Shown: positions 11,687 to 23,125, numbered from the stretch's first letter. The stretch is 64,000 bases of DNA from Silurus meridionalis (GCF_014805685.1 NC_060886.1:29097362-29161361); one strand, 5' to 3'. Numbers and translations: made by a program. Notes: a model not told the origin generated them from the sequence alone.

Positions 11687-11860
11687 TCTCATGGGAGCCA
11701 CGACCACAGCCATGGGGAGCACGAGCACGAAGAGGAGGAGACGGATTGGCTGGTGAAATTCGACGGCGTGTGGAAGGGGCTGACGGCGCTCGCAGGGATC
11801 TACCTCCTGTTCATCATCGAGCACTGCATCAGAATGGTCAAACATTACAAAGACCACGGG
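11687..11860 (+). CDS. slc39a10: slc39a10 coding exon 4: His loop and TM3
   Basis: Acceptor ttatctcgcag. Residues 510-567: SHGSHDHSHGEHEHEEEE, a short His/acid loop expected to face the cytosol, then TM3 (GLTALAGIYLLFIIEHCIRM). Donor ggg/gtacgt, phase 0. Confidence 0.97.
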
Positions 11861-12028
11861 GTACGTCACTGATACAGGTGTTAAATTTCAATCCTAATGG
11901 TCTTAAAAGACCTTTAAAATATTTCAAACACAGAAACCCTGTGACTATGAGAATGCATTGAAACCAGGAACTGAGAACTTCAGTAACTCAATGCAGGTAT
12001 TTTATCTCCAGTGGTTTGGTGTGTGCAG

Positions 12029-12149
12029 GGTGGCTTCTGTCGGAGGAAAAAGAGAGGCAAGGACGGGAAGATCGGGAAGAAGCTGTCCGATCACAAGCTG
12101 AACAGGCGCTCAGATGCCGAGTGGATGCATTTAAAACGGTTAGATGATG
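12029..12149 (+). CDS. slc39a10: slc39a10 coding exon 5: intracellular loop, basic part
   Basis: Acceptor gtgtgcag. Residues 568-607 start GGFCRRKKRGKDGK and include KLSDHKLN, a ZIP10 landmark. Basic and hydrophilic, between TM3 and TM4. Donor g/gtaagt, phase 1. Confidence 0.93.
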
Positions 12150-12335
12150 GTAAGTGGCCATTTTCATATACCATAAGACCGCGATGGTGATATGCAGCAT
12201 TTAGCAGACACCCATCACACACGCTTTGTTTGAAGACAGACAGTGACTCAGCGCTTCAGACGTTACATAATAAACAAACTTCCTTTTTTTTTTCAAGCTG
12301 AATCTCAAAATCAATTTTTTTCCCCCCGCAATCAG

Positions 12336-12605
12336 CTTCCCAGAACGACACTCTGATGACTGAAGCGCAGCCTCCAGATTCTCCCAGCAAGACTCCACTC
12401 GCCATTACAGACTCGGAGCTGTCTGGAGCTGCTGCGGAAAACAGCCAGCAGGCCAAAACTAAGAAGCACAGTCACGGCCACGGCCACTCGCATCACGGCC
12501 ACTGCCACACGGAGAAGGAGATGAAAGACGCAGGCATCGCTAGCATTGCCTGGATGGTCATCATGGGAGACGGCATGCACAACTTCAGCGACGGGTTGGC
12601 GATCG
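12336..12605 (+). CDS. slc39a10: slc39a10 coding exon 6: loop end and TM4 with HNFSDG
   Basis: Acceptor cgcaatcag. Residues 608-697: a Ser/Ala-rich loop, a His cluster (HSHGHGHSHHGHCH), then TM4 with WMVIMGDGMHNFSDGLAI. H689, N690 and D693 are metal-site residues in the ZIP family. Donor g/gtaagg, phase 1. Confidence 0.97.
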
Positions 12606-13693
12606 GTAAGGCCCGCTGAAATGTCCACAATAACGCGGGTTCAAATCTATAAAAAAATGGTGCCGTTTCAGCAAAATGACTGATGTCGGAAAAAACGCAA
12701 TGGCGCAATATTGAGTCATGAATCGTGGTCTAATTTCATTTTCATATCTAATCCTATCCGAGTCCGACCCATTTCTAAATCAAATTTCAAAGAGCACCTT
12801 GTAACGAAGAATCACTACATCAGTATTATGTGCCAAAACGCGTGCATCAACATCAAATAACCTGCTGTAACACAAACGATCGGTTTATATTTACGTCTTT
12901 CTATGCGTTTTTATATAAACGGCATGATGGTCGAATAAAATAAGGATAGAGTATGGATAAGGTATTATGATGGGATTGGATTAGGATTAGGATAAGGATA
13001 GGATCTTCCTTAAACCTTGGCCTTCCTTTTTTCCTACGGCCTGGTGGCTCCATCCTCAGCATTCTTCTACCGATATACCCCATGTTCCTCCTCTGCACAT
13101 GACTGGATAAGTGTAGGATATGGATATAAATAAGGATAGGAAATGATATGTATAATTAAAGGTATAGGATGAGTGTGGGATCTGAAGAAGTGTGAAATAT
13201 GGATCAGTATAGGATACGGAATAAGGATATGATATGGAAAGGACATGGATCAGTATAGGATATGAATACAATAAGTATTAGTTCTATAATAATGGATGCT
13301 AATGAAAGAATAGGTTTTTATCCCAGCTTTAACACACAATAACCGAAAATGGGAGGTCCTCTTAAAACACACAATTTCACATTCATCGTTGGCAAATCGC
13401 TGCTGTATAAGCAGAGCAACACCAACACCACATAAGCGTTATTGCTCATTTTTTCTGATGCTAACGAATTCTTAATAATACACTGAATTCCTCTCAACCA
13501 TTTTCAAGGTCTTTTCATTGCATCATACTGCTTCAGAGTTTTTTTCCACAATACCCGATGGACATGTGTAGATACTAAAAAGAAACTCCAAATTTGACAG
13601 AAATGGATACTGTATAATGTATTTGAATTCTACCTATAGTAAAGCTGTGGGTGCTTTTTTTTTAATTTTTAAAATTTTATTTATTTTTTGCAG
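12606..13693 (+). other. slc39a10 intron 6, repeats only
   Basis: 1.1 kb holding degenerate GGATA-rich sequence (about 12940-13275) and a scrap of LINE coding sequence on the minus strand. No gene. Confidence 0.8.
13004..13098 (-). pseudogene. fragment of non-LTR retrotransposon reverse transcriptase C-terminus
   Basis: Minus-strand translation gives GRRMLRMEPPGRRKKGRPRF, which resembles the Arg/Gly-rich C-terminal segment common in fish LINE reverse transcriptases. Only about 30 residues survive; no upstream polymerase domain is present. Confidence 0.6.
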
Positions 13694-13774
13694 GTGCTGC
13701 GTTTAGCGCCAACGTTACAGGGGGAATCAGTACATCTGTCGCTGTGTTCTGCCATGAATTACCTCATGAACTGG
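13694..13774 (+). CDS. slc39a10: slc39a10 coding exon 7: TM5 with HELPH motif
   Basis: 81-base exon, acceptor ttttttgcag. Residues 698-724: [20 protein letters not shown] then ELPHEL. H718, E719 and H722 of HELPH form the binuclear metal site in ZIP structures; LIV-1 members have CHELPH. Donor g/gtaggt, phase 1. Confidence 0.97.
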
Positions 13775-13889
13775 GTAGGTCACTGAAAAACCCATATAGC
13801 TATCATTCTTTTTTTAAACATATAATATATATTGTATTACTATCGGAAATGATCAACTGTTGCGTGTTAATGACCGACATCTAAGTTTT

Positions 13890-13924
<35 letters not shown>

Positions 13925-16305
13925 TTTTACTGCTCATAGTGTTAGCATCAGTTTTATGCCTCTGGAGTTATCCAGAGTGCTTTTTTTTTTTTTTTTTTTT
14001 TGTTTGTTTTTCAAAAGCGCATCCTCACTAGGTCAAGGACTGAAAGCATCATCGATCGAAATTCCCCGCTGGGAAGTCTATTACAGAGAAAAAAGAAACG
14101 GAATATAAAAGCAAGGTCAAGGCACTTTTTAATAGATTTAATAATTCATAATCCACACGCTTGATGAAGAGGTGAGCCTTCAGACATCGTTTGAAGGCTG
14201 CTAGTGACTCAGCGTTTTGTACAGCCAGCAGGGAAAGTTCTGAGTCTCGCCACATGTTGCTCTTGGTCCTTGAAGCATTATTCATGCAGTCATTACCTCA
14301 GTTCTTGAAGCTGGAGGATAAGGATCTGAGGACGAACAAATTCGATTGTCACAATGGATTTCATGAGTCGTGTCGAGATTGTCAGCATGTTATTTATTCA
14401 ATCCTGATGCTCTACTTCTGAATGGAGTTTTTTTTATTATTTACACTCAATCTCCATCATAGTTAATAACCTCATCATCTCCACTGACATTCTTATTGAG
14501 CGTATAGGATCAAATGTATTAATGGTCAACCGATTCATCAGGTTTTCCAATTAATCAGCATAAATAGTAAGATAGCATGGATTACCAATAGTTTTTCCTG
14601 CTTCCAGCATGGTGTCATTAACAAGAGCGGCCACTAGAGGTGAATCACTGTCGTTGCATGCTGTGCGCTATATTCAAGTATTTATATTTTATATTAAAAA
14701 AAATTATATTTATTAAGTAATATATTCATATTTATTTCATTTAAGACATTTTCATATTTCATTTTTGGATATTTCGGTATTTGTAATATCCACTATCGGT
14801 CGACCTCTAAAATGTTTGATGTTCAAATTTATATGTGCAATTTGCTATAAAGATAGAATCGAATTATTTAATACGGTTTAAAAGACATACAATGTTCACA
14901 ACAGGTTTATTATTTATTACAGGTTTACATTTTTTTTTTCTTCCAGTAACCATAAAGCATACTATATGTATACTATAGTATGTGGCAGAAGTTAGAAGAA
15001 GAACCAAAAAGGACGACGAATTAGAAGAAGAGCCAAAAAATTACGCCTAGTTACACCATTTTTCCCCAAAAAAATCGTGTAGGACGAAGTTGCCGCTAGT
15101 GGCCTTCTCGCCCGCCCCTGCTATATTTAGTATATACGGAAGGTTAAGCTGGCCTTAAGGATGCCGCTGCTCACTCTTAGCGCAGCCGGATCTCCCGTAA
15201 TATTTCTCCCGGTTGTGTGAGTAATGGCTTTTCATTTCCAGCGATGCCTCATGCATCCCATATCAATCGATCACCTTCTTCCAGACATCAGGCGGCGAAC
15301 AGAGACCTTCCGTCCCACCTCTTTGTGTTCGTCTGCGTCCTTTCGTGTTTAAATGGAAGGAAAACAAACAGTAACCAAAACAGCCGTGCCCTCGATCGAT
15401 CATGCACCAGATAAAACAAGGGGAAAAAATTATATTCTTTCTAGTTGTTTGGATTACACGGAGAGAATTATTTTTTTTTTTTACAAACTATTTATATCAT
15501 TTTTAGTAGATGCGCTCTACTTTTATTATTTCGAAAGTTACCAATAATTTGTAACCAGCATTTTCTACGATCGATTTCTCTTCGCTTAAGAGCTGCATCC
15601 TCCTGAATCCAGAACAGGGAAAAGAACGGCAGGTTCTATTTAATCTTTTTTTCTTTCCTTCTTTGTCTTTTCAAGGCGTGTTTGTAAAAGGGGTCTGAAC
15701 CAAAGGAATAAAAGTGTACTTTTTGTACCATATTGAATCGTAACACATCGTATTGCGGTGAATTGAAACGCACATCCCTTATATATATGTGTGTGTTTGT
15801 GTGTGTGGGAACAAAGAAGCTCGTATGTATCCTATGTTTTTAGATATGTTTATATTCTTGCTTTCCCCGAGGGAGCACCGAGTGTGTCAGCGCCTCTTCC
15901 TGAGGTTCTGCCTACGTGGTGGTAATGAGCGCTGTTTAGCACCTCGGGGTGCAGCTAATTTCCTTTTTGACGGCTGTCTTAATTGCGCCTGTCGACACGA
16001 GGGAAAAAAGCGGCGTGCAGCCGAGCCCGCCTGTTTCCCCAAGACGGATTGATGCGCGAGACACGTTAATGACGTTAATTAGCACGAAAAGGGGGACAGG
16101 TGAGGAGGCGCGAGAATCTAGGCCGGCGACCGACTCCTTTCGGCGGTTTCTGATCCGTTTTTGCTTGGGGACGGAGACCCGTTTTTTTTTTTTTTTTTTT
16201 TCCAGCTCGTAAAATAAACACGTCCAAGATTAGCGCTGTGGAAGCGGCACGATGCAGTGGGACTGACGGCGTTGCCTTTTCTCTTTTTTTTTTTTTTGTC
16301 TCTAG
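13775..16305 (+). other. slc39a10 intron 7, no gene
   Basis: 2.5 kb with a (TTTA)n run at 13887-13927, poly-T runs and otherwise mostly unique-looking sequence. The 15590-16200 part is comparatively GC-rich with no clear repeat. No coding exon recognised. Confidence 0.75.
13887..13927 (+). repeat. (TTTA)n microsatellite
   Basis: About ten TTTA units. Confidence 0.95.
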
Positions 16306-16496
16306 GTGACTTTGCGGTGCTGCTGAAGGCTGGGATGACGGTTAAGCAGGCGATTGTGTATAACTTGCTGTCAGCTCTCATGGCCTACTTCGGCATGGTG
16401 ATCGGCATGGCCGTGGGTCAGTACACGCACAACGTCACAAGCTGGATTTTCGCCGTCACCGCTGGAATGTTCCTGTATGTGGCCTTGGTGGACATG
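16306..16496 (+). CDS. slc39a10: slc39a10 coding exon 8: TM6 and TM7
   Basis: Acceptor tgtctctag. Residues 725-788: GDFAVLLKAGMTVKQAIVYN, a signature of the ZIP6/ZIP10 branch, TM6 (LLSALMAYFGMVIGMAVG) and TM7 (WIFAVTAGMFLYVALVDM). Donor atg/gtgagt, phase 0. Confidence 0.97.
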
Positions 16497-16587
16497 GTGA
16501 GTATTAACGCCCTCCTGAGGAATCCGTCCGCAATGGGAACGACAACACCGAATTCCTTCATTTTTTTCGTTTCTTTTTGCCGAACAG

Positions 16588-16737
16588 ATGCCCGAGATGC
16601 TGCACGGTGACAGCGAAGATAACAAATCCTGCCAGCTGGGCCACTTCGTCCTGCAGAACGTGGGCATGCTCACGGGATTCGGCATCATGCTTCTCATCGC
16701 CATCTTCGAGGACCGCATCAAGTTCAACTTCGACTAG
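16588..16737 (+). CDS. slc39a10: slc39a10 coding exon 9: TM8 and stop
   Basis: 91-base intron, acceptor gccgaacag. Residues 789-837: MPEMLHGDSEDN, then TM8 (LQNVGMLTGFGIMLLIAIFE) and a short tail ending KFNFD with TAG at 16735-16737. Length and ending fit the family. Confidence 0.97.
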   Translation: MPEMLHGDSEDNKSCQLGHFVLQNVGMLTGFGIMLLIAIFEDRIKFNFD

Positions 16738-18170
16738 CCCGGTCTCCTCGTCGCGACACGGCGCGTCCTCACGTTTCATCCGTCTCCTCGTGTCTTCATT
16801 CGCTCTCCAAGAGGGCCTCCGCGGCTAACGATGGACATTTTTTTTTCCCTCCGATCATTTGAGGGTTCCGAACCCGAGGAAGCACAACACGGACACAGAA
16901 AGACATCTGTCTCGTCCCGCTTTTATCTCTCAATGCTAGCATGTCCTAGTCTTGTATCGTGTGAATCAGTAGGTGGAACGTCCTCTAAATGGCGCTACAT
17001 ATCAGTAAAAGGGAAATCCCACAAATTCAAGGCGTATCCCTTTAATATCACCGTGGACAAATTGTTGAAAGAGGCAGACACCCCTCCATCCATTCATCCA
17101 GCAATTCATTCGTTCATCCATCTATTCGTAGCACGCTTGCTGGCCAAATCATGATGTAAAGAGTTTTGTCCGGTGTTGTTAAGCCATTAGCTTTCAAATC
17201 TTTATATACCGGGAATGAACGGCAGTGGGGGGACGCAAAAGGCGTCCGAGTGTGCGTTTCCAGTTGTGTAGATCTCACCTGCTTTCCACCATGCTTTCCA
17301 CTGTACTGTACGTAGAGAAAGCGCACTACATTTCATCGCTCCCCGAATACGAATATTCTTTTTTTTGTTGTTTTTTTGTTGTGTATTTTGAAGGTTAGAA
17401 TAACACGATGGCAAGGTCGAGCTGCTAGATCAGATCTATCCGATCAACCCAATACACAGGCTATCAACCCAGTACACAGAATATTTACTCGTTTGTCAAT
17501 TTCTGGCTTGTTAAAAACAGCGAGTGCGTTCAGGATCTTCACGTGCCCATTTATTTGTCTTGACTCCAGCGTTCGTTATCGACTTTTCTGTTACCCCGGT
17601 CTATTCGAAAGCGACCGCCGACGGTTTCTCCTTCGAGAAATCCAAACAAATAAGGACGCTTGGTTTTGCAAATCACAGCACCGACGTTTTCCCCACCGAA
17701 ACACATTCCAACGCTCGATTAGCTTCCCGAATGAACCCTGTTCTACGAGCCGTTCTGTTCGTTTATCCAGCATTTCTTAAAACGGACCCAAGCATTGCAC
17801 GTGGCACGACGAGCTACACGGAACAAACCCTTTTCTTCTACTTTTTTTCCTTTTTCCATTTGGTCAGTGTTTAATTTCTATTGGTGAGGCGAGAATTTTG
17901 TTGGTTTATACAAGCATTCCAATTTCTGAGCGGGACGCAACAAAGACACGTCTTTCAGTAAATCAAATTTACTTTATATATAGGATGAAAAGAGAAGTAA
18001 AAGTATGCAATGCGATTAACAAGCGGTTTATGGCATTTTCATTCTTCACACGGATACTGCAGCTTGTATTTAACAATAATCATCACAAACAAAAGTCTGG
18101 TCTTTGAAAGAAAACTTTTTTTTTTTTTATGGGGGGAAAAATGACTTTTTTTTTTTTTTTTTTTTCTCTT

Positions 18171-18176
18171 TTTATT
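18171..18176 (-). terminator. candidate dnah7 polyadenylation signal
   Basis: TTTATT on the plus strand reads AATAAA on the minus strand, 278 bases past the dnah7 stop. If used, the dnah7 3' UTR overlaps that of slc39a10. Not unique in an AT-rich zone. Confidence 0.35.
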
Positions 18177-18263
18177 TTGTTCTCCCTATCCGTTCCGAAA
18201 GCCTGCGTGTATACTTGTCTTCGTCTCATTTGTTAGTCTTGCTGATGTCGATGTGTCTCGAAA

Positions 18264-18269
18264 AATAAA
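18264..18269 (+). terminator. candidate slc39a10 polyadenylation signal
   Basis: AATAAA followed about 25-35 bases on by a T/GT-rich stretch (ctctttttgtgttcc), a typical cleavage context. Confidence 0.55.
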
Positions 18270-18384
18270 GGTACACCAAACAGCTCTTTTTGTGTTCCAG
18301 CGTGTAAAATAATACAACCCCCCTCCCCCCCACACGCACACACACTCAAAAAATTGTATTGTTTGACCCTTTTTTTGGTTAACA

Positions 18385-18390
18385 AATAAA
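18385..18390 (+). terminator. second candidate slc39a10 polyadenylation signal
   Basis: AATAAA only 64 bases from the convergent dnah7 stop codon, followed by T-rich and GT-containing sequence. Confidence 0.4.
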
Positions 18391-18453
18391 ACAAATTCTT
18401 TTTAACTGAAGCAAAAAGGTGTTCTGACGTTCCCCTTTGTAGGACTCACCGCT

Positions 18454-18658
18454 TTACGAGTTCATCTGGCAGAGCAGAGCGACGCCTCGCCAGATCCAGT
18501 GCTCAGGGGGGACGTCCGAGTCGAGGCTCATGGCGATGACGTAGTTGGTGGAGTGGCCCGTGGTGGACAGCGTCCCCCGTCTCTCGCTCGTCTTATACAC
18601 AGGTGAAATGTAGCACAGGCGCCGGGATGTCCTGCTTCTTCATGGGTATGAGCCAAAT
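18454..18658 (-). CDS. dnah7: dnah7 last exon, with one-base frameshift
   Basis: Enters in frame as [12 protein letters not shown] and would stop after 21 codons (TAA at 18593-18595). The expected C-terminus continues in another frame as [20 protein letters not shown], then [12 protein letters not shown], ending [12 protein letters not shown] and TAA at 18454-18456. The switch lies between about 18616 and 18632 near gcgccggga, where one extra base fits. Assembly error or real mutation cannot be told apart here. Confidence 0.85.
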
Positions 18659-18857
18659 CTACAACAAGGCCACATTAATGAGGAGACACATTTGGTATGC
18701 AGACAGAAAGACTGTTCAGACTGTCTGCTTTGAGATTTTTTAATTAGATGCCACGGTATTTTATATATTTGAGTTAATTATGCTGCATTCAGGACTGGTA
18801 TAATTATACCTATAAAGTATTTTGGAAATAAAAAGTATATATAAAATAATTAAGGGA

Positions 18858-19020
18858 AGTTGTAGCTCAGTGTTTAAGGCTCTGGGTCATTGATTTTAAG
18901 GTCAGTGGGGTTCTGGCCCTGGTATCACCAAGCTGCCACTATAGGGGCCCTTAAGCAAAGCCCTTAACCCTTTGTGTACAGGGGCACTGTATCATGGCTG
19001 ACCCTGTGCTCTGACCACCG
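18858..19020 (+). repeat. tRNA-derived SINE copy
   Basis: A-box-like tagctcagtgtttaaggc, a B-box-like gttctggcc region, ccaagctgccact, agcaaagcccttaaccct and a tail ending gaccctgtgctctgacc. Same family as the copies near 35950, 36125, 42675 and 58985. Confidence 0.7.
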
Positions 19021-20269
19021 AACATAATAGACATAATAGATTTTATCAATCGGATTGACTAAGGTTATTCGCTACATACGAAAAATCATGTCGTTTAATG
19101 TTAAGAATTTTTTTTTTTAATCTATGGCATTCATTCCTCGCTTTGAATGTTGCTACTACACAAGCAATCACAGCCTTATAGACTTCCAGGGGCAATGTTA
19201 AGCCCCTGAGTGTTCATTTGGTCCGAAATAAACCCAGAACTGTCAGTAGCTAACGTTTCACTCAAGCTTACTATCGCCCCCTAGTGGCCTAGTGTAACAT
19301 TCATTATTTTATTATTATTATTATTTTTTTATATATATATAATAACTTAGCGGGGTCTAAATGTGCAACAAGTTCAAGTTTGTGGAAACATTTTGCTCGT
19401 ATTGAAGGGAAATGCAAAAATGTAAAAAAATAAAATTTCAATTTCAAATATTTAAATTATTAGTTAACTGATTAAGAACTAAATGAACAATGCAAAATGT
19501 TTATTTTTAGCTTTGTGTTAATGCAAATATAATAATAATAATTATTATTATTATTATTATTATTATAACTAATGTTTTCAGTTGACTGTTGGTATAAAAA
19601 TTTAATGCAATTATTGGCATTTTTAGTATTATTCAGCAACTCGTGGCACTTCACGGCATGAGACTGAGGGAGAAATATTGTTTACAGTATACATAAAAAA
19701 GCGGTATTTCCAAAACTATGCCAACTGCAGAGACCCCCACCACCACCACCAATCAAAATCCTCTTCCTGCAACATTCACTTGGTATTTTGTATAAATATA
19801 GTTTTGGAACGTCTTCCAATCAGTGCCGAACAAAGATGGAGTGAACTTTTTTTCTCCTTTCCGAAGCACCGAGCTGAAATGGCTTTCTGCTTTTTCAGAA
19901 GTCTCGAGATAACACAAAGCGAGACAATAGCTCACCATGTGCGTTTTTGTCTCCTGGGTCAAAGCGGCTATAATTAATCATTCGGATCCTTGGCGTAGTG
20001 AAGGCTTCTGGGTATTGTATACGAGATGAAAAGCGCTGCCTCCCAGGAGCCGAGCCACGTAACGTCTGGAGGAACTCGATTCTCGTCCCCTGTATGCCGT
20101 GTTTATATTGCAACACGGTTTATTCAATTCGCGGTAAAACCAGGGGGTTTCCAAGACCTAGCTGAGGTTTGTGGATTCCTCCTTCCTGAGCCGTTTTAAT
20201 AGGAATTTGCCGATATCTGCTCTGTCCTGAGATCTAATCCAATCAAGAGCTTTCATTAATGCCCCCATA

Positions 20270-20640
20270 AAAAATTCGAATGAGGGATTGGTCTTTGACT
20301 GTCTCATTGAGAACCACCCAAGAAGCGAGAAGACTGGTCTGTAAGAACAGACGGCTGTGGCAACCATCACTTTTTACAAGCGTAGTGAGCAGAAAAGCAT
20401 CTCAGTCCACAGCTGATTCTGGGATTTCTGATCAGAAGGTTACAAGTGTAAATCCCAGCACCACCGAGATGACAGCTGGGCTGTTAGAAATGCTGCAAAT
20501 GAGATTTGGTTGGAAACTGATCTCCTGGGAAATGGTCTGTATGACGGATACACCTATAGCTCAAACCTCGTGGCAGATGGGCTACAATCCACCTTAAGGT
20601 TTGGAGATGCTTTTTAGCAGAAGACCACATCTGGTTCTGA
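20270..20640 (+). mobile_element. decayed Tc1-like transposase fragment
   Basis: Contains caagcgtagtgagcagaaaa followed by gcatctcag, and gatgggctacaatcc near a cagaagaccaca motif, a set of phrases typical of the N-terminal half of a common fish Tc1 transposase gene. Frames are broken; about 350 bases survive. Confidence 0.55.
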
Positions 20641-21017
20641 CCATTTTTCCTGTCATTTTTCCCATCAGATTTTGGCTTTGAGAAGTTTTCCACGGAACAT
20701 GCTAGTTTGGGAGCACTTTTATGCTAAGTTTGTCTCGGCCACATCGAGACCAGGATCACGCACGAACGACTTCAAACCTGAAAAGCGTGCATAGCGGGGA
20801 GACGTCAATCAAACGATCAGTGGGGTTTGATAAAGTAGGTCACGCCGATAAAAGCAGCATGGGACGATCAACACTACGCTAACGTCCTCTGGGACTGCTA
20901 GTGCATGACTCAGGAGATACAACTAATATATAAATATCATTTATTTTCTGGTTTATGAGGAAAAAATAACACATTCACGTTCTTTAAGTTCTCTAGATCG
21001 AAATAACATGTAAAGTA

Positions 21018-21300
21018 TAACGACAAAAGTATTGGGACTCCTGACTTTTTCTAGCCATATGTGGTTCTTCCCCAAACTTTTACAACTTGAAGGCACACAA
21101 TTGTGTCTTTGGATGTTCTTGCATGAAATCTTTCCTTTACTTGAACTACGTGACCCAAACATGTCCCGGCATGCCAAACCAGCTCCATGAAGATATCCTT
21201 TACATGGATTTAAAGTTTACAAGTGATTTAAAGATCTCCTGCTACAGTGATCCGCTCGTTCATGCTCAGCCGGGACCCCTGAGATATCTCTTATAGCTTT
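21018..21300 (+). repeat. dispersed MITE-like element, copy C1
   Basis: Shares aaaagtattgg, tctagccatatgtg, gacccaaac and ccatgaagatat with 22020-22345 and partly with 31612-31700. Likely a short non-autonomous DNA transposon; ends not resolved. Confidence 0.45.
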
Positions 21301-21510
21301 ACCTCTGGTCCTGAAGCATGCACAGGTTTCTGTATGCAACCCATTACCTTCTGCACCTTAAAGAACATCCTGAGAGCCCTTTTGAACTTGGACAGCGTGT
21401 CAGGTGGAATTATACCCTGTGCCGGATGTGCAGAAGGTACACAAAGCCAGCATGATATACCCCTATGGGAAAAGGGAGATTATAAATAAAGGGAAGTGAT
21501 GAATAATTAC

Positions 21511-21614
21511 CACGGGCATGGTGTCGTGGAGGACCTTTGGGTACGACTCGGCCAGTATCATCATCTTCCTGTCCCAGCGTGCCCCATCCAGGAACAACCC
21601 GCGAATGTAGACGC
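21511..21614 (-). CDS. dnah7: dnah7 exon 31 (C-terminal domain)
   Basis: Codes [16 protein letters not shown] followed by [26 protein letters not shown] is a hallmark of the dynein heavy chain C-terminal domain. Starts with two bases of a split Gly codon; donor gtg/gtaatt, phase 0. Confidence 0.96.
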
Positions 21615-22014
21615 CTGTCGGAGTCAGAGAAAAGACGCACACACACTTTATCTCTAGCCTTAAGAAGACGCAGCCCTGGGGCAGACATTAACGATTTGAA
21701 ATAGTCTGTAAACACTGGTGCATACACACCCACAAACACACCAGCTGTCAATCTGTTTGTGTGAGTGTGTGTGTGTGTCTGCGTGCAACCCCCCCGAAGA
21801 ACAAGAGCGTCATCACATGCTGATGAACGAGCGCCAGGGGTCTGATGTAAAAGAGCGAGGTGATGTTGACTCTGATTGATAGCCTGTGGGCACGGCAAGG
21901 GGTTAATGCGTCCTCTCGCTCTCCTCGTTCCCTCGTTTTTTTTCTCCTCCCGTCGGATCAGTCGCTCGGGTTTCAACCTTCTCATGTTTCTTTTTCTTCG
22001 AGCGTGCACCCACT

Positions 22015-22345
22015 TACACTAAAGGAGCAAAAGTATTGGACTTTTCCAGCCATGTGTTTTAGTGTTAGAATTCCAGCTAGGAGACCCAAACCTAGTCTAG
22101 CATAATGGACACACAGGTATCTGCATGAAGATATGGTTTGCATGTGTAAGAATGGAAGATCTCCAACTCTTAGCACTCCAACATTTTTGAACACCTTTGG
22201 GACGAATGTTTTATATTTTTCTCTTCACCTACCTGAATTTCCCTTGTGGTTGAATGAGCACCAAACTTCGAACATCTTCCCAGAAGAGTGGAGCTCATTA
22301 TAACGGCACTTGAATACTCGATGTGGAATGGGATGCTCACAACTC
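22015..22345 (+). repeat. dispersed MITE-like element, copy C2
   Basis: Shares aaaagtattgg, ccagccatgtgttt, gacccaaacct and tcccagaagagtggagc with copies C1 and C4. No coding capacity. Confidence 0.45.
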
Positions 22346-22649
22346 ACATTCGTATCTTATATTCATGTGTCCATATACTGTCTGCATCCATATCCAGAAA
22401 TTCCATACCCTTCAGGTTTTTTTGTTCCTTTACTCACACATCTGATCTATCCATCCATCCACCCTGAACAGCCACTATAAGCAGGAACACCTTGATAACT
22501 TCTGGTTCTTGAAATAAAATCCACTTATGCAGATCCAGTTGGAGAGCTAAAAATTAAATTTCCATAAAATAGCATTTTGTCTCATTCACCTTTGGCCTTT
22601 TCTGACCTTCTGGAATCACCTCTGGAGGAATTTACACAGGGTGGGATTA

Positions 22650-23125
22650 AAAAAAAAAAAAAAGACGCATCCAGGCACACCATAATTATTCGAGAGGCAA
22701 GAGAAGTATGTGTGGACCGGTGTGAGCTGAAGATGACGGCGACTCAAATAATCACTCTTTGAAACCGGGTTGAGCAAAAAAGCATCTCGAGTCCACATCT
22801 GGTTGGATAAACAGGAATAATAGGCTATTATTGTATTAGAAGCTTGAAAAACATCGCCACTTGTGATGAACAGATTTGTGCTGTCATTGTCAAAATTTGC
22901 TTTGTGTCAGCCTGGTGGTGGTTGTGTAATGGTATGAGGAAGCTCCTCTTGACCTATTGATACCAATCAATCATTGTTTGGGGAGCATTTTATTCATCAA
23001 CAACGCAAATCGGTCCCTACATGTAGTAGACTGCGAGATTCCCAGCGTCGATCTCCAAACCTGAACTAGAATCCCAAAGGAATATTTCCAACACCTTGGG
23101 GAATCCATGCTACAAAGTGATGGGG
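22650..23125 (+). mobile_element. decayed Tc1-like transposase fragment
   Basis: Recognisable phrases in order: gagcaaaaaagcatctcgag, tcagcctggtggtggttgtg, accaatcaatcattgtttg, aacctgaactagaatccc and ggaatatttccaacacc. These match the order in a fish Tc1 transposase gene, but many indels destroy the frame. Same family as 20270-20640. Confidence 0.6.

Larger units (their letters stand above)
6411..18290 (+). other. slc39a10: slc39a10 gene: ZIP10 zinc transporter (gene span)
   Basis: Nine exons (6411-7613, 7694-7862, 11400-11575, 11687-11860, 12029-12149, 12336-12605, 13694-13774, 16306-16496, 16588-16737) join without a frame break into 837 residues; human ZIP10 is about 831. All introns are GT-AG. 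ZIP10 belongs to the LIV-1 subfamily and carries zinc into the cytosol across the plasma membrane. Visible: signal peptide, His-rich ectodomain, PAL-type cysteine core (C395, C422, C434; CPALLYQID), eight hydrophobic segments, a cytoplasmic His-rich loop, HNFSDG (689-694) and HELPH (718-722) metal motifs. ZIP6 is the nearest alternative; GHDHVAHLDLLEVQ in the ectodomain, KLSDHKLN in the loop and the convergent dnah7 neighbour favour ZIP10. Gene start upstream of 6411 is not located. Confidence 0.95.
16738..18290 (+). other. slc39a10: slc39a10 3' UTR (inferred)
   Basis: About 1.5 kb without coding signal, ending near candidate polyadenylation signals at 18264 and 18385. Many short ORFs here are noise. 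Exact 3' end is inferred. Confidence 0.6.
18659..21510 (-). other. dnah7 intron, repeats only
   Basis: 2.85 kb with a SINE, AT-rich simple repeats (19310-19335, 19528-19567), a decayed Tc1-like stretch and a short dispersed element. Sequence at 19660-20150 looks unique but non-coding. Confidence 0.8.

Noticed and set aside
6411..16737. Gene is slc39a6 (ZIP6) rather than slc39a10
   Set aside because: The C-terminal segment resembles both, but ectodomain and loop landmarks and the convergent dnah7 neighbour fit ZIP10.
21410..22009. 199-residue minus-strand ORF
   Set aside because: Mixes intron sequence with exon 31 in the wrong frame; the true exon is 21511-21614.
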